Shown in pieces: positions 48,185 through 61,529 of a stretch of 64,000 nucleotides of DNA. Source of the DNA: Austropuccinia psidii. Its lineage: Eukaryota; Basidiomycota; Pucciniomycetes; Pucciniales; Sphaerophragmiaceae. The notes under the pieces are model-generated. The model did not search any database. It saw nothing but the letters and a program-made list of their open reading frames with translations, and was not told the DNA's origin. The stretch is taken from positions 24,066,605-24,130,604 of the forward strand of contig JALGQZ010000013.1 of the NCBI GenBank assembly GCA_023105745.1, given 5' to 3'. Positions within the stretch are counted from its first letter, which is position 1. Every line of letters starts with the position of its first letter. The translations under genes and the position numbers were made by a program.

Positions 48185-49598
48185 TGTCAGGCTGAGTCTA
48201 TGATGAAGTGGTAATAGGAATATTTACATTTTTAACTCTGACTGTGACATGGATATATGAGAATAAAAAAGGTTTTATATTTATAGGATAAGGGTTTTAC
48301 TATAAAGAATAGTGGTGATTAGTGCTGTTCAAAACCCTGGGTGCAGTATTACCAGTCAGGTTACTATAATAGGAGCTGAAATACACTAAATTAAGGAATA
48401 CCTGGTCATTTTCCAAGAGTATAGCTGTTTTGAACAGTTGTGCTACATAGGAATTCAACAGCAGGATGGGAACTCTTCTTTTGTGCAGAGAAGGGTCCCT
48501 TTTTATCCTGAAATTGGGTGAAAAGGTCTTCTACACCATTTCACATAGATGAAGTGAAGATTTTCACTTCAGAGTACTGGCTTGCGGTTTGCAAAAGGCC
48601 TGTATACTCTGTATTGGTCTCAGATGTGGTTTTTAAACCACATCTGGGAAGCTTTCTCCAATACAGGCTGAAGATTTTCATCTGGGGACTACACAGCCCT
48701 CTTCTGACATGTATGATGCATAAAAATCGGTACAGAACCTGTATGGGACCCCAGTATTAAATGAACTATGAGGTATTGAAGTATAAACAGGCCTCTTCTT
48801 CTGTTTGACACTTCATAATCATAGTTATGGGAAAGTATCCCAAGTAAAGGTGTATTGACCAAACTATGGGATTCTGACCTTAAAGCTGCTATAGCTTTGT
48901 CACTTTTCAGGATATTGAGCTCAAAATGTTTACTTTGTGTAGCCCTAGATGGGATCTACACAATGGTACCTCATTTTTCATGGTTGATTTTAAATATGGC
49001 AAAGTTATGCCATGTTCAATTTTGTTATTCGGCTATATAATTTTGTAAAAACCTGTATGGAACTTATTTTTTCCATAACTTCTGTTCTACGTGAGATATG
49101 GGGAAATGGTTGAAACCATCAGATAGCCCTGATTGTTTTATTCCCAAAGAAAAACCCAATTCAAGTATCTCACACCAAAACTGTAGAAGTTAGATGAAAG
49201 TTGAATACTTTATTCACCCTCATTTGACCTTATTTTGGTCATAATGCCTGTAGCTTTGGTTCCAGCTCAGTTTAGCTACTAAAAATGAATAGCCCTGATG
49301 TAGAGCTTCAATTTTAATACCAATTTGTTGGGGTTAAGCCTCTTCCTCTGGATCTCATATGGGAGGTGAAAGTGAAGGTTTATGCTCAGAAACAACTTTG
49401 AGCAGGAATAACATTAGTATTATTTGTCCTATGATGATGGGACTTGTAGGTTTGGAAACAGGTGAGTTTCACCTTTCTTTTAATATATTTTGAGCTGGTT
49501 TGGCTCAGCTCTGTGCTTTTGGTAGTGTCTTAGCTTTACCATTGGTTTATGGTATTTTGCTGTCATGCTTGTGCTCTGTTTTTGAGTCACAGGCTGAC
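48185..49598 (-). repeat. 3' LTR of a minus-strand A-family element
   Basis: On the minus strand it begins TGTCAGCCTGTGACTC and ends CTCAGCCTGACA (1414 bp). Directly upstream in that orientation is a purine-rich TTTTTTAGAGGGAGTGTA tract and the end of a decayed pol frame (49624). It is therefore the 3' LTR of the element described next, not a solo LTR. Confidence 0.85.
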
Positions 49599-51154
49599 AT
49601 ACACTCCCTCTAAAAAAGGCTCATCATTCTTGAGACTTTTCAGTACTCTTAGAGGCCCTCAATCTCCTTAGGTGAAGGTTCCCATATGGTATGGCATCTT
49701 CAGCCAGCCATTTGTTTTTGTCCTCTGTTTGGTTTTTAAAGCTGACCAGATATTGTCTCTGTTTTTTACCATTCAATCTGATCTTCTTGGCCTTGATGAT
49801 TGTTTTCACAGGGCCAGGGAAGTCTTCCACTTCCATTATGTCTGGTGGAGTCTGAGTCCTGTTCCTGGAGGGGAACCCATCCTCTCCTTTCTGGAAGTAG
49901 GGTTTGACAAAACCTACTGGGAATACTGGATGTTTCCTACAGAACTCCTCTGTAAGTCTAACCTCAATTGCATTCTTCCCTATCAGTTTGATGATATTGA
50001 AAGTTTTCACAAATGAGTCTCTCACCTTTTTTGGTACTTTGAGCTTATTAAAGTGAAGAGGAGACACCAACACTTGGTCCCCTTCTTTGAAGTCTGATTC
50101 CATATATGTTTTGTCATACCTCTGTTTTTTGTACTCTTTACCCTCTTCTATTCATTCAGAAGGTGTATCAAAGCCTCTCTTCCACATGTCATGGAAGGCT
50201 TTGGCTGTGGGGTAGATGGTCAGAAGATTTTTCATCCAGTGATCCACAGGAAATAAGGGGTTCTGCCCTTTTTCTACCAGTGAGGGTTATTTCCCTGTGG
50301 TAGAGTTCTGGCTTGTGTTGTAAGCCAATTGGACTTCTGGAAGAAGTGTGACCCAATCATGTGTATATCCTTCATGATCCTTATAATTCATGCCATATGA
50401 ACCTAATCACCTGATTATGTCCTCCAATTTCAGGATCATCCTTTCAGCCAAAAAATCTGTCTGTAAATGGTAAGCTGTAGAAAATGAAAGTTTCGTTCCA
50501 AGCATGTCATAGAGGTTGGTCCAAAATTCTGACGTGAATTTTGGGTCCCTATCACTGATAATGATTTTTGGGACTCCACATGTGGATATGATTCCATTCT
50601 AGAATAACAAGGCTGTATCCATAGCTGTGTCCTCCTTGTGACATGGTAGGCACCTGAAACATTTACTATATCTATCAACTATGACCAGGAAAGCATTGAA
50701 GTTTTCTTTTCCTTGTGAGACTCTTCCTGTGAACCAGTCTATGTTGATGGTTTCCCATGGGTTTTTGGGTTCTTCTACATGTTGAAGTAGCCCTTATTTC
50801 TTCCCATTTTTTCTTTTTTCCTTTTGGAATATTTCACAAGTGTTGATATATTCACTCAGCTCTTGTTCCCACTTGGGCCACTAAGATGTGCTTGCTACCC
50901 TCTCTCTGGTCCTGTCTTCACTCATTTGTCCCCTATAGGGGCAGTCATGAAATTCTTGCAGGATCAGGGATATGTGGTCCCTTTCTATCACTGTGAGTCC
51001 ACTTGTATGATTCTCTCTGTGATAGAGTAATCAATCTATAAGGAAAAGCTTGTTATCCTTGTATTCCCTCAGCCATGGTTCCTCTTACTAGGATTCCAGC
51101 TCTAGACTCCTGTATTTCTGCTGAAGGAGCTGTAACAATATGCCACACTTTTTG

Positions 51155-52591
51155 TGTCAGGCTGTGACTCAAAACCAGAGCACAAGCATGACAGCCAAAA
51201 TACCATAAACCAATGGTATAGCCAAGATACCACCAAAACATGGAGCTGAGCCAAATCAGCTCAAAAAGTATCAAAATAAAGAGGAAACTCACTCCTTTCT
51301 GAAAATATAAGTCCCATCACCATAGGACAAAGAATAACAAAGTCAATCCTGCTCAAAGTTATTGCTGAGCATAAACCTTAATTTTCACCTCTCATACAAA
51401 CTCCAGAAGGAGAGGCTTAACCCCATCAAATGGGTATTCGAAATGAAGCTCTAAGTCAGGGCTATCCAATGGTATCAGCCAAACTGAGCTAGCACCAATA
51501 TTACTGGAGTTATGGTCAAATTCAGGCCAAATAAGGGTGAACAAAACATTCACCTCCCATCTAGCTTCTACAGTTTTAGTGTGAGATACTTGAAGTGGGG
51601 TCTTTTTGGAAAGAGCACCATCAGGGATATCTGATGGTTTCATTGATTTCCACATAGCTCAACTAGAACAAAAGGTATGGGGCAAATAATCTCAATACAG
51701 CTTTTTGCCTATACCACACAAATGTACAAAATTCTTGTACATCGGATAACTTTGCCATATTTAATGATACCCATATCAAATGAGGTACTATTGTGTAGAG
51801 CACATACAGGGCTACACTCCGAACCAGTTTTGAGGTTGATATCTCAAGAATTGACAAATCTATGGCTATTTTGAGGTCAGATTCCCACCTGCTGTCATAC
51901 ACAGCCTTACCATGGGATAATATCCCATAACCATGAATATGAGGTGTCAAATAGACGAAGAAGCTTGTTTTTACTTCAATACCTCATATGTAAGTCAATA
52001 CTGGGGTCCCATACAGTTTCTGTACAGCATTCTACGCATCATACACATCAGAATCAGGCTGTGAGGTCCCCAAATGAAAATTTTCACCCTTTATTGGTGA
52101 AAACTGTCCAGATGTGGTGTCAAAACCACATCTGAGCCCAATATAGGCTATACAGGCTGCTTGCAAACCACAAGCCAGTACTAGAGGGTGAAAAGCCTTC
52201 ACTGCCTCTACGTGGAAAGGTCTAGCACCCTTTCCACCCTATTTCAGGATAAAAAGGAGGCTTTTCACAGCCAGAATTGTTTCCTCATCCTGCTCTTGAA
52301 TATTTTACGCAGTAAACTGTCAAAAACAGTTTTACTCTTGGGTAATAATCAGGGTAGAATTATAATCTTGATTATTGTAGTGCTTATTATAGTAATCCAA
52401 CTGGTAAGACTGCACCCAGGGCTTTCAACAGCACTCACCACCACTATATTATATATAGTAAAGCCCTTTTAATCTTAAATCAAATTATCTTCAACTCTTA
52501 TAAATCTTTTTTAACCATTTTTACTGTGTCACAAGCATAGTTAAAGTTGTAACTAACCTATTTACACCTTTATCATAGTTTCATCCTGACA
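51155..52591 (+). repeat. Solo LTR-A inside the minus-strand A-family pol
   Basis: It begins TGTCAGGCTGTGACTC, ends ATCCTGACA and is 1437 bp. Flanks are ttttg (51150-51154) and gtttg (52592-52596), a TSD with one mismatch. It lies between the RNase H and integrase parts of the older element, in the opposite orientation to it. Confidence 0.85.
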
Positions 52592-53198
52592 GTTTGTGTT
52601 TGGCATAAGTCTTCATCACTGCACTTAAGAACTCATTATGTAGTTCTGAGTAGCCTATCCCAAATATGGGAGTCTCTGTTCCCTCTGATTCAGTGTCTTC
52701 ACTGTCTGGGTACCACTTTCTTGTGCCCATTCAGAAAATATGAATTTTTTCCTTCTGTCTATTTCCTTAAAATGCATGGTAATTTTGGCTGCTTCTTCAG
52801 GGTCATAAAATGGGATGCTTTTGACATTATCCACTGGCCATCTACTGTGACCATCTGCATTGGTGTGGCTTTTTCCTTCTTTGTATATTATGGTCATATT
52901 ACCTCTATAATTTTGGATTTCTATTTTCCACCTCAACATGTGTCTGTTAATGGTCTTCATGTTAAGTAAAGACTTGAGTGCTGTGCAGTCTGTGCAGACT
53001 TCAAAGACTGCACCCTGAAGGTAATAATGGGGTTTCTCTAGGGCCCAGATTAGGCATAAGAATTCAGTCTGGGTTTCTTCATACCTAGATTCTGAATCTT
53101 TCAGCTACATGCAGATGTCACATATTACCCCTCCCCTTGGTTCACAATCCACAATTTGTCTTTCGTGCAGGGAAGCTCCCAAGCCTTGACTGCAAGCT

Positions 53199-53921
53199 TG
53201 CAACAGCCATGGAGACAGGCAGGGCATTACCACCCATTAGTAATGGAAAATCTTCCAACACCTAATCAGCAAGGTGTTTCATGGAAGATTCACCAAATAC
53301 AGTTCCAAACCTCAATACAGCTCAATACAGGCAAAACCCAAATACAGGATTCACCAAATACAATCCAGCCTTCAATACAGTTGCAAATACCTGTATTGAT
53401 TCAAATATCTGTATTGGATACACCAATACAGTTTCACATCTCAACTACAGGTTTCTCAATCATACAATTATGGTTTCTCAACACTCAAACTCCAGGCTGG
53501 CACTTTTTCACATACCAGCCCCCTTTCACCCACCTGGGGGTTTTTCCCCCATTTAAATTAAAATATCGGATTTATTATTTAATATTACTTTATTTCTCAT
53601 TAAAGAAATATTCTTTCATTAATTATTGATTTAGTCTTTGCCTTCCCTCACCTGTTCAGTAGAGTCCTGGTGGCCATATCCTTTATTAATCCTTTTCTCT
53701 TTTCTGAACAGGTTGAAACAGTGATACAGGATTATATGTGGTTGGCTCTTTATTATTGCTTTTGTTTTCTCTCATATCTTTTAATGCTTATTATTTTATG
53801 AATAGGAATTTATTCTCTTATTTCATTACTCTTATTAATTGTGTATTTATTCTGAGCCCTCCAAAAGTAAGTCTGTTCACTGAGTGCAAGGCCCTCTTCA
53901 TTTTAAAGAGCCCCTGTGACA
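53199..53921 (+). repeat. Solo LTR-D inside the minus-strand A-family pol
   Basis: It begins TGCAACAGCCATGG (mutated from TGTCACAGCC) and ends CCCCTGTGACA, with a perfect TSD, aagct, at 53194-53198 and 53922-53926. It has the hairpin module at 53534-53551 and GTAAGT at 53867-53872. Confidence 0.9.
53296..53431. promoter_or_regulatory. Cluster of eight AATACAG motifs in LTR-D
   Basis: AATACAG occurs at 53296, 53314, 53324, 53341, 53374 and 53425, and its reverse complement at 53391 and 53409. The same 7-mer is frequent in LTRs A, C, D and E in this window. It may be a binding site for a host or element factor that drives the LTR. Confidence 0.5.
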
Positions 53922-54334
53922 AAGCTGCATCTATGTACAACTTGAATGGTAACTAAAAGTCAGGGAGTATCAGACAGGTGCACTGGTGAGTTCATGTTTG
54001 AGCCTCTCATATGCATCCCTCCTTTCATTTGTACTTTAAAAAACTACATCTTTTGAGAATACCTTGTATAGACTACTATTTATGTGGGCAAAGTTTTTGA
54101 TGTGGATTTCGTAGGAGCTAGCAAAATCAAGGAAAGATTGCATGTCTTCAATGTTATTTGGTACTGGCTTTTGCAGTAATTATGCTACTTTATTCTGTTA
54201 TATGGCCAGACTAAGGCCTGATACTTTATCTCCTAGTGCCAATAGTTCTTGATGGCCAAAATTGCACTCCTTAAGTGAAATGTTCACATTGATGGGTGTG
54301 AATTTATTAACAACTCTGTCTATGTATTGCATAT

Positions 54335-56301
54335 TGTAAGGTTTGACTATGAAACAATAAGTAAAAATCACTAATATTTTACTTATTGTACTATGAATTT
54401 CCTAATAAATAAAAGAAATAAGATAAAAATAATTATAATAATAAAGAATTATTATAATTATGGCGTAAAAATAATTATATTATTGAGTGAATATAATAAT
54501 ATAATTTATATTATGAAAAAATAATATAATAAATAGATATATTAATATAAGATAATTAATATATTTAAAAGCACTTTATTATTGTTACCAAAAAATAATA
54601 AATCTGTAAAAAAATTGTTTTTTATTAATAAAAAACAATTAATAACAATAATATTACTAATATTAAAGTTATTAATTAATATAAATACTATTTATATTAA
54701 TTATAGAGTTATTTAAATTAATAATAGAGAAAATTATTATAATAAGAATAAATAACCTACTTTTAATACTTAATATAATAATTTTGAATAATTTTATGCC
54801 AAAAAATGTAAATACAACTTTTTTGAAATGTATTTACAATAAAGCTTAAGAGAAATTACAAATATTCTTAATTTTACGTGGAATTGAGGTTGCTAAGAGA
54901 ATTTTAAACAAAACAGTTAAATAAATATAATAATCACGTCAAAGATGATGATTATAATAAGTTTATCTTTGGTCTTTAATAATATAAGAGTTTTATATAT
55001 AAAGAATAAAGAAACTACCTTTTGATTTAACTATTTTAGTGTTTTGTAAGTGTCTGAGCGGAAAATAGAGTAAAAAGAGCTCTATTTATAGTAAATACCT
55101 CCCTTATAGAGTCCAGCAGGCTTCTAGTAGACGTTTACTGATGCGTTCTACTAGAATTGATCAATATTTTAATGTTAAGTGATTATTACATCATGATCAA
55201 ACCATCTTACCTCATCATTACGCCATTATTTAGAGTTATCACTGTAACTTTAAGTTTGATGACGTCATAGGCTTGGAAGCAGCCTAACCTTTGTAGATTT
55301 TATTATTACTAATAATAATCTAATAGTATTAATCAATTTTATCACTTATATGACTGTTAAATGTGAAATAAGATTACAGTGCATGATCATAAATGATCAA
55401 ATTTAAGCTTAAGCTTTGATCACTAATAACTTTGAATTTATACACGCTACAGCTATTCTGAGAGTGAATTCTGATAGCTTGGAATTTTCTTATTACACTG
55501 CTAAGAGAATTTCATTACATCATCAAAACTCTATTTTTGATGATCTTTCTTGTAACTCATTTTTTCTGTCAAAATTAAATAATTTAAACTTCAAACCATG
55601 ATTTCAAGGGGTTATACCTCGAATATTATAAAAAGAAATATGTCATTATTCACGAATGAGCTAGTAGAGTCTTACTGTCTACTTTTCTTTAAGTTTGGAC
55701 CACTTTCACAACAAAGTGGTCAACAGCTCTATTGATTTTAATGAATAATCCATTACAGGTTTTAACCTTGTTTATAGCTTGTGAAATAAAGTTCATTTCT
55801 TCGTTCCTAAAGTAATTACGTGGTGACTTTTCTTTGGTTTATCACTCTATCATGTATACTTCAAAAGATATTAGCTAAAATCCTTGAATATATGTGTTGA
55901 CCAAAAAAGTGCATATATTAAGCTTAACTCCTGAAGTATTGAATTTGGAGATTAGCTTCTTAATTATTTTATGTGTATAATTTTATGGGGAATCCAATGG
56001 AGCAATTTATTTTACATGTTGCTTCATTAATATTTGAAATAATTAAGGATTCATGTTTTTACAGGGTTTTATTACTTATAACTTATTAAATATTGACTTT
56101 ACAGATATGCCATAAAAATAGTATATGTGTTTTTTACCGTGAGGAATGCAATGGTGTAATTTCTTTCACATTTTTATTCATTGTTTTTTAAGTTAAACCA
56201 AGCTTTATGCCTGTTTATGGCAGTTTTATGGTTTTAAAGTAATTATTTTGAATATTTCTTGTGACCTTTTTGGGTATGTGGTCATATCTCAAAGGTTCAC
56301 A
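54335..56301 (-). repeat. 3' LTR of a minus-strand B-family element
   Basis: On the minus strand it begins TGTGAACCTTTG and ends TCATAGTCAAACCTTACA, 1967 bp, close to LTR-B in ends and layout but well diverged. The polypurine tract (minus-strand TTAGTGGTAGGAAA) adjoins it at 56302. It separates the RT remnant of the older A-family element from whatever lies beyond. Confidence 0.85.
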
Positions 56302-59300
56302 TTTCCTACCACTAAAAGAGATTGTACCACAATCTTATATGTGTAATGAGGGTATCATCCACTGTCCTACCTCTTCAATAGACGTTCTTAGTCTTGAAGC
56401 TCAATAATGCTTGATTTTTCTATTCTTTAGGTTTCCTTTCATGTCTGAACCTTCTTAGTAGCTTATCAGAATTTGTTATATATTTCTCAAGTAGCCCTTT
56501 ATGTTCTTGGGTTGAACTTCTATACCTTACAAGGTATACTCTTTCTTTTTCGTTTCTTGTCCTTCTTTCTTTAAGGACTTTCACAATTTTCTTTTCCTCT
56601 CCTTCTTCCAAGGGGGGTATTTCAAGTGGGGGTTTATTTATTAGTGGAAATAGTTCCTTATCACTTGATCTATAAGGCTTTATCATACTTACAGGGAAAG
56701 TTGGGTGTTTGTTCATTAATTCACCTGTGAGTTCCAATTGCACAGCATTGTTTCCATGAAGTGCTTTTATCATAAATGGTCCTGCAAAGGAATCTTTCAA
56801 TTTCTTTGGGCCTTTTATGTTATTAAAATTAAGGGTTGATACAAGGACCAAGTCTCCTATTTTGAAGTCAGGTGGCTTATGACTTTTATCCCATCTTTCT
56901 TTTGCATATTTTAAAGAATCTTGCATACATCTGTTTGCATGGTGTCTTGCTTTGTCAAGCATTATCTTAAAACTGCTTGCTTTTGGATTTATAGCCACTA
57001 AGTCCTTTTTTATGGTTTCATAAGGAAGTCTTGGATTTCAACCTTTTTCTAGCATTGCTGGTGTTTTTCCAGTAGAAGAATGGATTGATGTTTTATATGC
57101 CAGTTCAAGGGCTGGTATTAGTGTACACCAATCATGGGTAAAACCATCAGAATCTTTGAATTCTAGTCCATAAGCACAGAATCTTCTGATCATGTCCTCA
57201 AAGGTTTGTATCATTCTTTCTGCTAAACCATCAGTTTGAGGATGGTAAGCTGTTGAGAATGATAACTTTGTCCCAAACAAGTTATGGAGATTTGTCCATA
57301 ATGCTGAAGTGAATTTTGGGTCTCTGTCACTTATGATATTTTGGAATAAGTGTGTGTGGCTAATGACTTTATTACATATCATTATGGCTGTGTCCATAGC
57401 TGTGTCATATTTGTGACATGGTAAGAACATTGGAGTTGTGCTCTACCTGTTAAGGAACACTAGGCATGCATTATAGCTTCTGTCTCCTCCTGGAGGTAAT
57501 GCTGTTACCCAATCCATATGAACTATTTCCCAAGGAGATTTTGGTTCTTGGATTTGTATCATCATTCCAAATTTCTTTCCTGTGGCTCTGTTGGCTTTTT
57601 GAAATCTGTCACAGGTTTGGCAGTATTCTGCAACATCTTTCTTCCAATTTGGCCACCAAGAGCAGGTTTTCACCCTTTCTAGTGGTCTATCTTCTGAGAG
57701 ATGTCCAGCTGCAACACTATCATGACACTCATGTAAAATAGTGTTTATCAGGGCTCTATCTGTTAAGGCCATAACACATGTGTGTTTTGTTCTATGGTGA
57801 AGGATTCCATCAAGGAGGTGGAATCTTCCTTCATAATATGCTTTTTTCCATGTTTCATCTAATTCTGATGAAAGTGATGAATCTTTGGATTCTTTCATTA
57901 GAAGTTGGCTTAAGATATGGCAATTATTGTCTATCTTATAGCTTTCTTTAACTTGGTTAAAGAATTATGTGCCAATGTCTGTAACACATATTCCTTCTAT
58001 ATGGTGCTCTTCCTGTGGTACCCATGCTGGATTGTCAGGGGTATTTGCTAGAGCCCATTTGCTAAGATCATCTGCATTTTTATGAATATTACCAGATTTA
58101 TGAACAATAGTCATATTTCCTCTATATTCTTGGATAGAAATTTGCCATCTCAGCATATGTCTATTTGGAGTTTTCATATTTAATAGAGATTTTACAGCAT
58201 TACAGTCTATGATCACATCAAATACTGTTGCATCCAAGTAATAATGTAATTTTTCTAAAGCCCACACTAAGCAGAGGCATTCCATTTGGCTTGCTCTATA
58301 TCTTGCCTCTGTTGGCTTTATCTGTTATGAAATAAAACGAATTAATCCTTCCACTGGTTCATCATTGATAATTTGTGTTTGGTGTAGTGCAGCACCTAGT
58401 CCTTCTCCACAAGCATCAATGTAAAGTTTAGAGGGTAGTTTCCAATCTGGCATTAGAAGAAATGGGGAATTTGTTAAGGAATTTTTCAATTCTTCATATG
58501 CCTTGACTCTTTCTTCTGTCATTTCATAGACTGTTTGTTGGTCACATAGTTTATACAAGGATTTGGCAATTTTTGCAAAGTCCTTTATATGCTGTCTATA
58601 GTAACCAGCAAATCCTAGAAATAATTGCATTTCCTTTTTGGCTTGAGGCATTGGCTTAAGTAGTACTGCTGCTAATTTATTCTTGTCTATGCCTAGACTA
58701 AGTCAAGATACAACATGTCCTAGTGCTTTTAGTTCACTATATGAAAAATGACACTTTTTCAAGGAAATTTTCATATTCACTTGCACTTTTTTTTGTAGTA
58801 CCCTTTCTAGTCTTGTAAGTTGATTTTCCCAAGTTTCTGAGCAAGCTATGATATCATCAATATAGATAATTAACCATCCTTCTGATAATTCTTCAGCAAA
58901 TATGGTATTAATCATCCTTTGATAATGGAAAGGTGCATTCTTTATACCAAATGGCATTCTTAAGTATTCAAAAATCCCACAGTGGACTATTATCCTTAGT
59001 AGTTTCTTGGCATTTTCTGTCAAGAAATTTTGATGAAAACCTTTTTAAGCATCCATGGCTGTAATGAACTTATTTTGTGACAATTGTGTCAATGTCTCAT
59101 GGATTCTGGGTATTGGATGTCTGTCTGTAATGGTATAGGTGTTCAGGGCTCTGAAGCCTCCTACCATTCTTGATTTTACATTATGCCAAGTTATAATGAC
59201 AGGTGTAGTGACCTCTACCTGTTCATCATGTCCTACCTTTCTCAATACTCCAAGGTCCATTATTTCTTTAATGTGTACCTCCAAGGCTTCTCTAGCCCTT

Positions 59301-60071
59301 GGACTAGCTGGGTAAGCAGGTCTCCTCATTAAAAGTGGGTAAGGTTTTTCCACATTAAGAATTATATCCACCTCATGCCCAATTATGGCACCTAGTGACT
59401 CTTTGTCAGTTGCCAAGGCATTTTTGTACTTAAATAAAAGGTCAATCAATTTTTCTTTCATTTTTTCTGTTAATTCTTGATTGAATTCTGCCTCTTTGAG
59501 TTGTTCAGATATGAAAAGTTCCTTTTCTGGATATTTCTCTTGATTCTTAATAGCTGTAATTTGTTTTTTGTTATTTAAGAAGCCAAACATTTGTCTTTTG
59601 CTGTCTCCTATGATAAAATATCTATCTTTTTGGTTAGAGATATCTATACCATAAATTGGCAAGTAGTCATTTCCAAGTATGAAGTGATTACTAGTACAGT
59701 TGTCCATTACTACAAACTCTACTTTAATTCTGACACATTGTGAGGGGTGATCAAAAATGAGTGTCAAATCAATTATTCCGAGGGGCTTCATGCTCTCACT
59801 GCACTACTAAATTTGACACCTTGTATTGGCATGAGTATTTCTTGCCAATCTGGAACAATTTTTTTTAAATAACGTTTACCAACACAGGTACAATATGCTC
59901 CTGTATCCAAGTTCACTTTTCCTTCTTTGTTATCAACCACAATAGCACTTATACTTGATTTTCCAGCTGTATATCCCATTCCTTTTGCAGGTTTGGTTCT
60001 GTACATTTGTCAGGTTTGTGTCAGATGTTCCAACTTCTGGTAAGCTTGAGTTAACATCTAGTAATTCATAA
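56302..60071 (-). pseudogene. gag-pol of a decayed B-family chromovirus
   Basis: The domains follow element B closely, read from right to left: retropepsin (LDTGAYCTCVGKRYL, 59788-60006), RT start and palm (59045-59791), YIDDI (58703-59023, at about 58860), RT connection (58325-58651), RNase H (57965-58285), integrase HHCC (57443-57898, CQTCDRFQKAN; the last cysteine of the usual CDRC is Phe), integrase core with SDRDPKF and [11 protein letters not shown] (57038-57430), and integrase end plus chromodomain-like tail (56420-56998). About eight frameshifts or stops break it. Gag and the 5' LTR are missing because an A-family element inserted at 60072; they may continue past that element, outside the window. 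Confidence 0.9.
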
Positions 60072-61510
60072 TGTCAGCCTGTGACTCAAAACCAGAGCAC
60101 AAGCATGACAGCCAAAATACCATAAACCAATGGTATAGGCAAAATACCACCAAAACATGGAGCTGAGCCAAATTAGCTCAAAAGGTATCAAAAGAAAGAG
60201 GAAACTCACCTCTTTCTGAAAATATAAGTCCCATCACCATAGGACAAGAAATAAAAAAGTTATTCCTGCTCAAAGTTATTGCTGAGCATAAACCTTAATT
60301 TTCACCTCTCATCTAAAATCTAGAAGGAGAGGCTTAACCCCATCAAATGGGTATGCAAAATGAAGCTCTAAGCCAGGGCTATCTAATGGTGCTAGCCGAA
60401 CTAAGCTAGCACCAGTATTACTTGAGTTATGGTCAAATTCAGACCAAATAAGGGTGAACAAAACATTCACCTCTCATCTAACTTTTACAGTTTTAGTGTG
60501 AGATACCTAAAGTGGGGTCTTTTTGGAAAGAGCACAATCAGGGCTATCTGATGGTGCCATCCATTTCCTCATAGCTCAACTACAACAGAAGTTATTGGCC
60601 AAACAAGCTTAATACAGCTTTTGCCCAGACCACGCCAATGTACAAAAATACTTGTACATGGGATAACTTTGTCATATTTAATCATGACCATGTCAAGTTG
60701 GGTACATTTGTGTAGAGCGCATACAGAGCTATTCAATGAACCAACTTTGAGCTTGATATCTCAAAAACTGACAGAGTTATGACCATTTTAAGGTCAAAAT
60801 CCCACCTGCTGTCAGATACAGCCTTACCATGGGATAATATCCCATAACCATGAATATGAGGTGTCAAATAGATGAAGAAGCATGTTTTTACTTCAATACC
60901 TCATATTTCAGTCAATACTGGAGTCCCATACAGTTTCTGTACAGCATTCTACGCGTCATACACGTCAGAATCAGGCTGTGAGGTCCCCAGATGAAAATTT
61001 TCACCCTGTATTGGTGAAAACCGCCCAGATGTGGTTTCAAAACCACATCTGAGCCCAATACTGGGTATACAGGCTGTTTGCAAACCACAAGCCTGTCATA
61101 GAGAGTGAAAAATCTTCACTTACTCTACATGGAAAGGTCTAGCAGCCTTTCCACCTCAATTTCAGGATAAAAGGAGGGCTTTTCACAGCCAAAAGCCTTT
61201 CCTCATCCTGCTCTTGAATACCCTACGTAGTAAACTGTCAAAAACAGTTTTACTCTTGGGTAATAAACAGGTATAATTATACATTTAATTATTGTAACTC
61301 TTATTATAGTAACCCAACTGGTAAGATTGCATCCTGGGTTGTCAATAGCGCTCACCACCACTATTCTTCAATAGTAGAACCCTTTAAATATATTATAAAT
61401 CATCTTTTAAAATCAAAAACCCTTATTTTTAATCAATTTTCTACATGTCACAGTCATAATTCTAGTTGTAAATACTCTTATTACCACTTCAATATAGACT
61501 CAGCCTGACA
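60072..61510 (+). repeat. 5' LTR of the A-family element
   Basis: It begins TGTCAGCCTGTGACTC and ends CTCAGCCTGACA, 1439 bp. The ends form the inverted repeat TGTCAG/CTGACA. It is the reference copy for the other LTR-A sequences at 1, 34758, 48185 and 51155. Confidence 0.9.
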
Positions 61511-61511
61511 T

Positions 61512-61529
61512 TTTGGGGGCCTGGCCGTG
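61512..61529 (+). promoter_or_regulatory. Candidate primer-binding site of the A-family element
   Basis: TTTGGGGGCCTGGCCGTG lies one base after the LTR end and is identical to the 18 bases after the 5' LTR of element B. Confidence 0.6.

Larger units (their letters stand above)
49599..54334 (-). pseudogene. pol of a decayed A-family chromovirus, interrupted twice
   Basis: Read on the minus strand from the right: RT connection and thumb at 53927-54334 (NISLKECNFG, LALGDKVSGLSLAI); after solo LTR-D, RNase H at 52655-53193 (NRHMLRWKIEIQNYRGNMTI, NADGHSRW); after solo LTR-A, integrase at 50104-51150 (SDRDPKF near 50543; the usual [11 protein letters not shown] block is altered to [11 protein letters not shown] near 50440-50480). 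The integrase C-terminus and chromodomain are in 49624-50103 (GDQVLVSPLHFNKLK, RQYLVSFKNQ, NKWLAEDAIP). The more upstream RT, protease and gag are cut off at 54335 by the B-family LTR and presumably continue outside the window. Many stops and frameshifts are present. Its motifs are closer to the A family than to element B. Confidence 0.85.

Noticed and set aside
49672..50016. 114-codon plus-strand frame
   Set aside because: It is the opposite strand of the integrase C-terminus and chromodomain of the minus-strand A-family pol.
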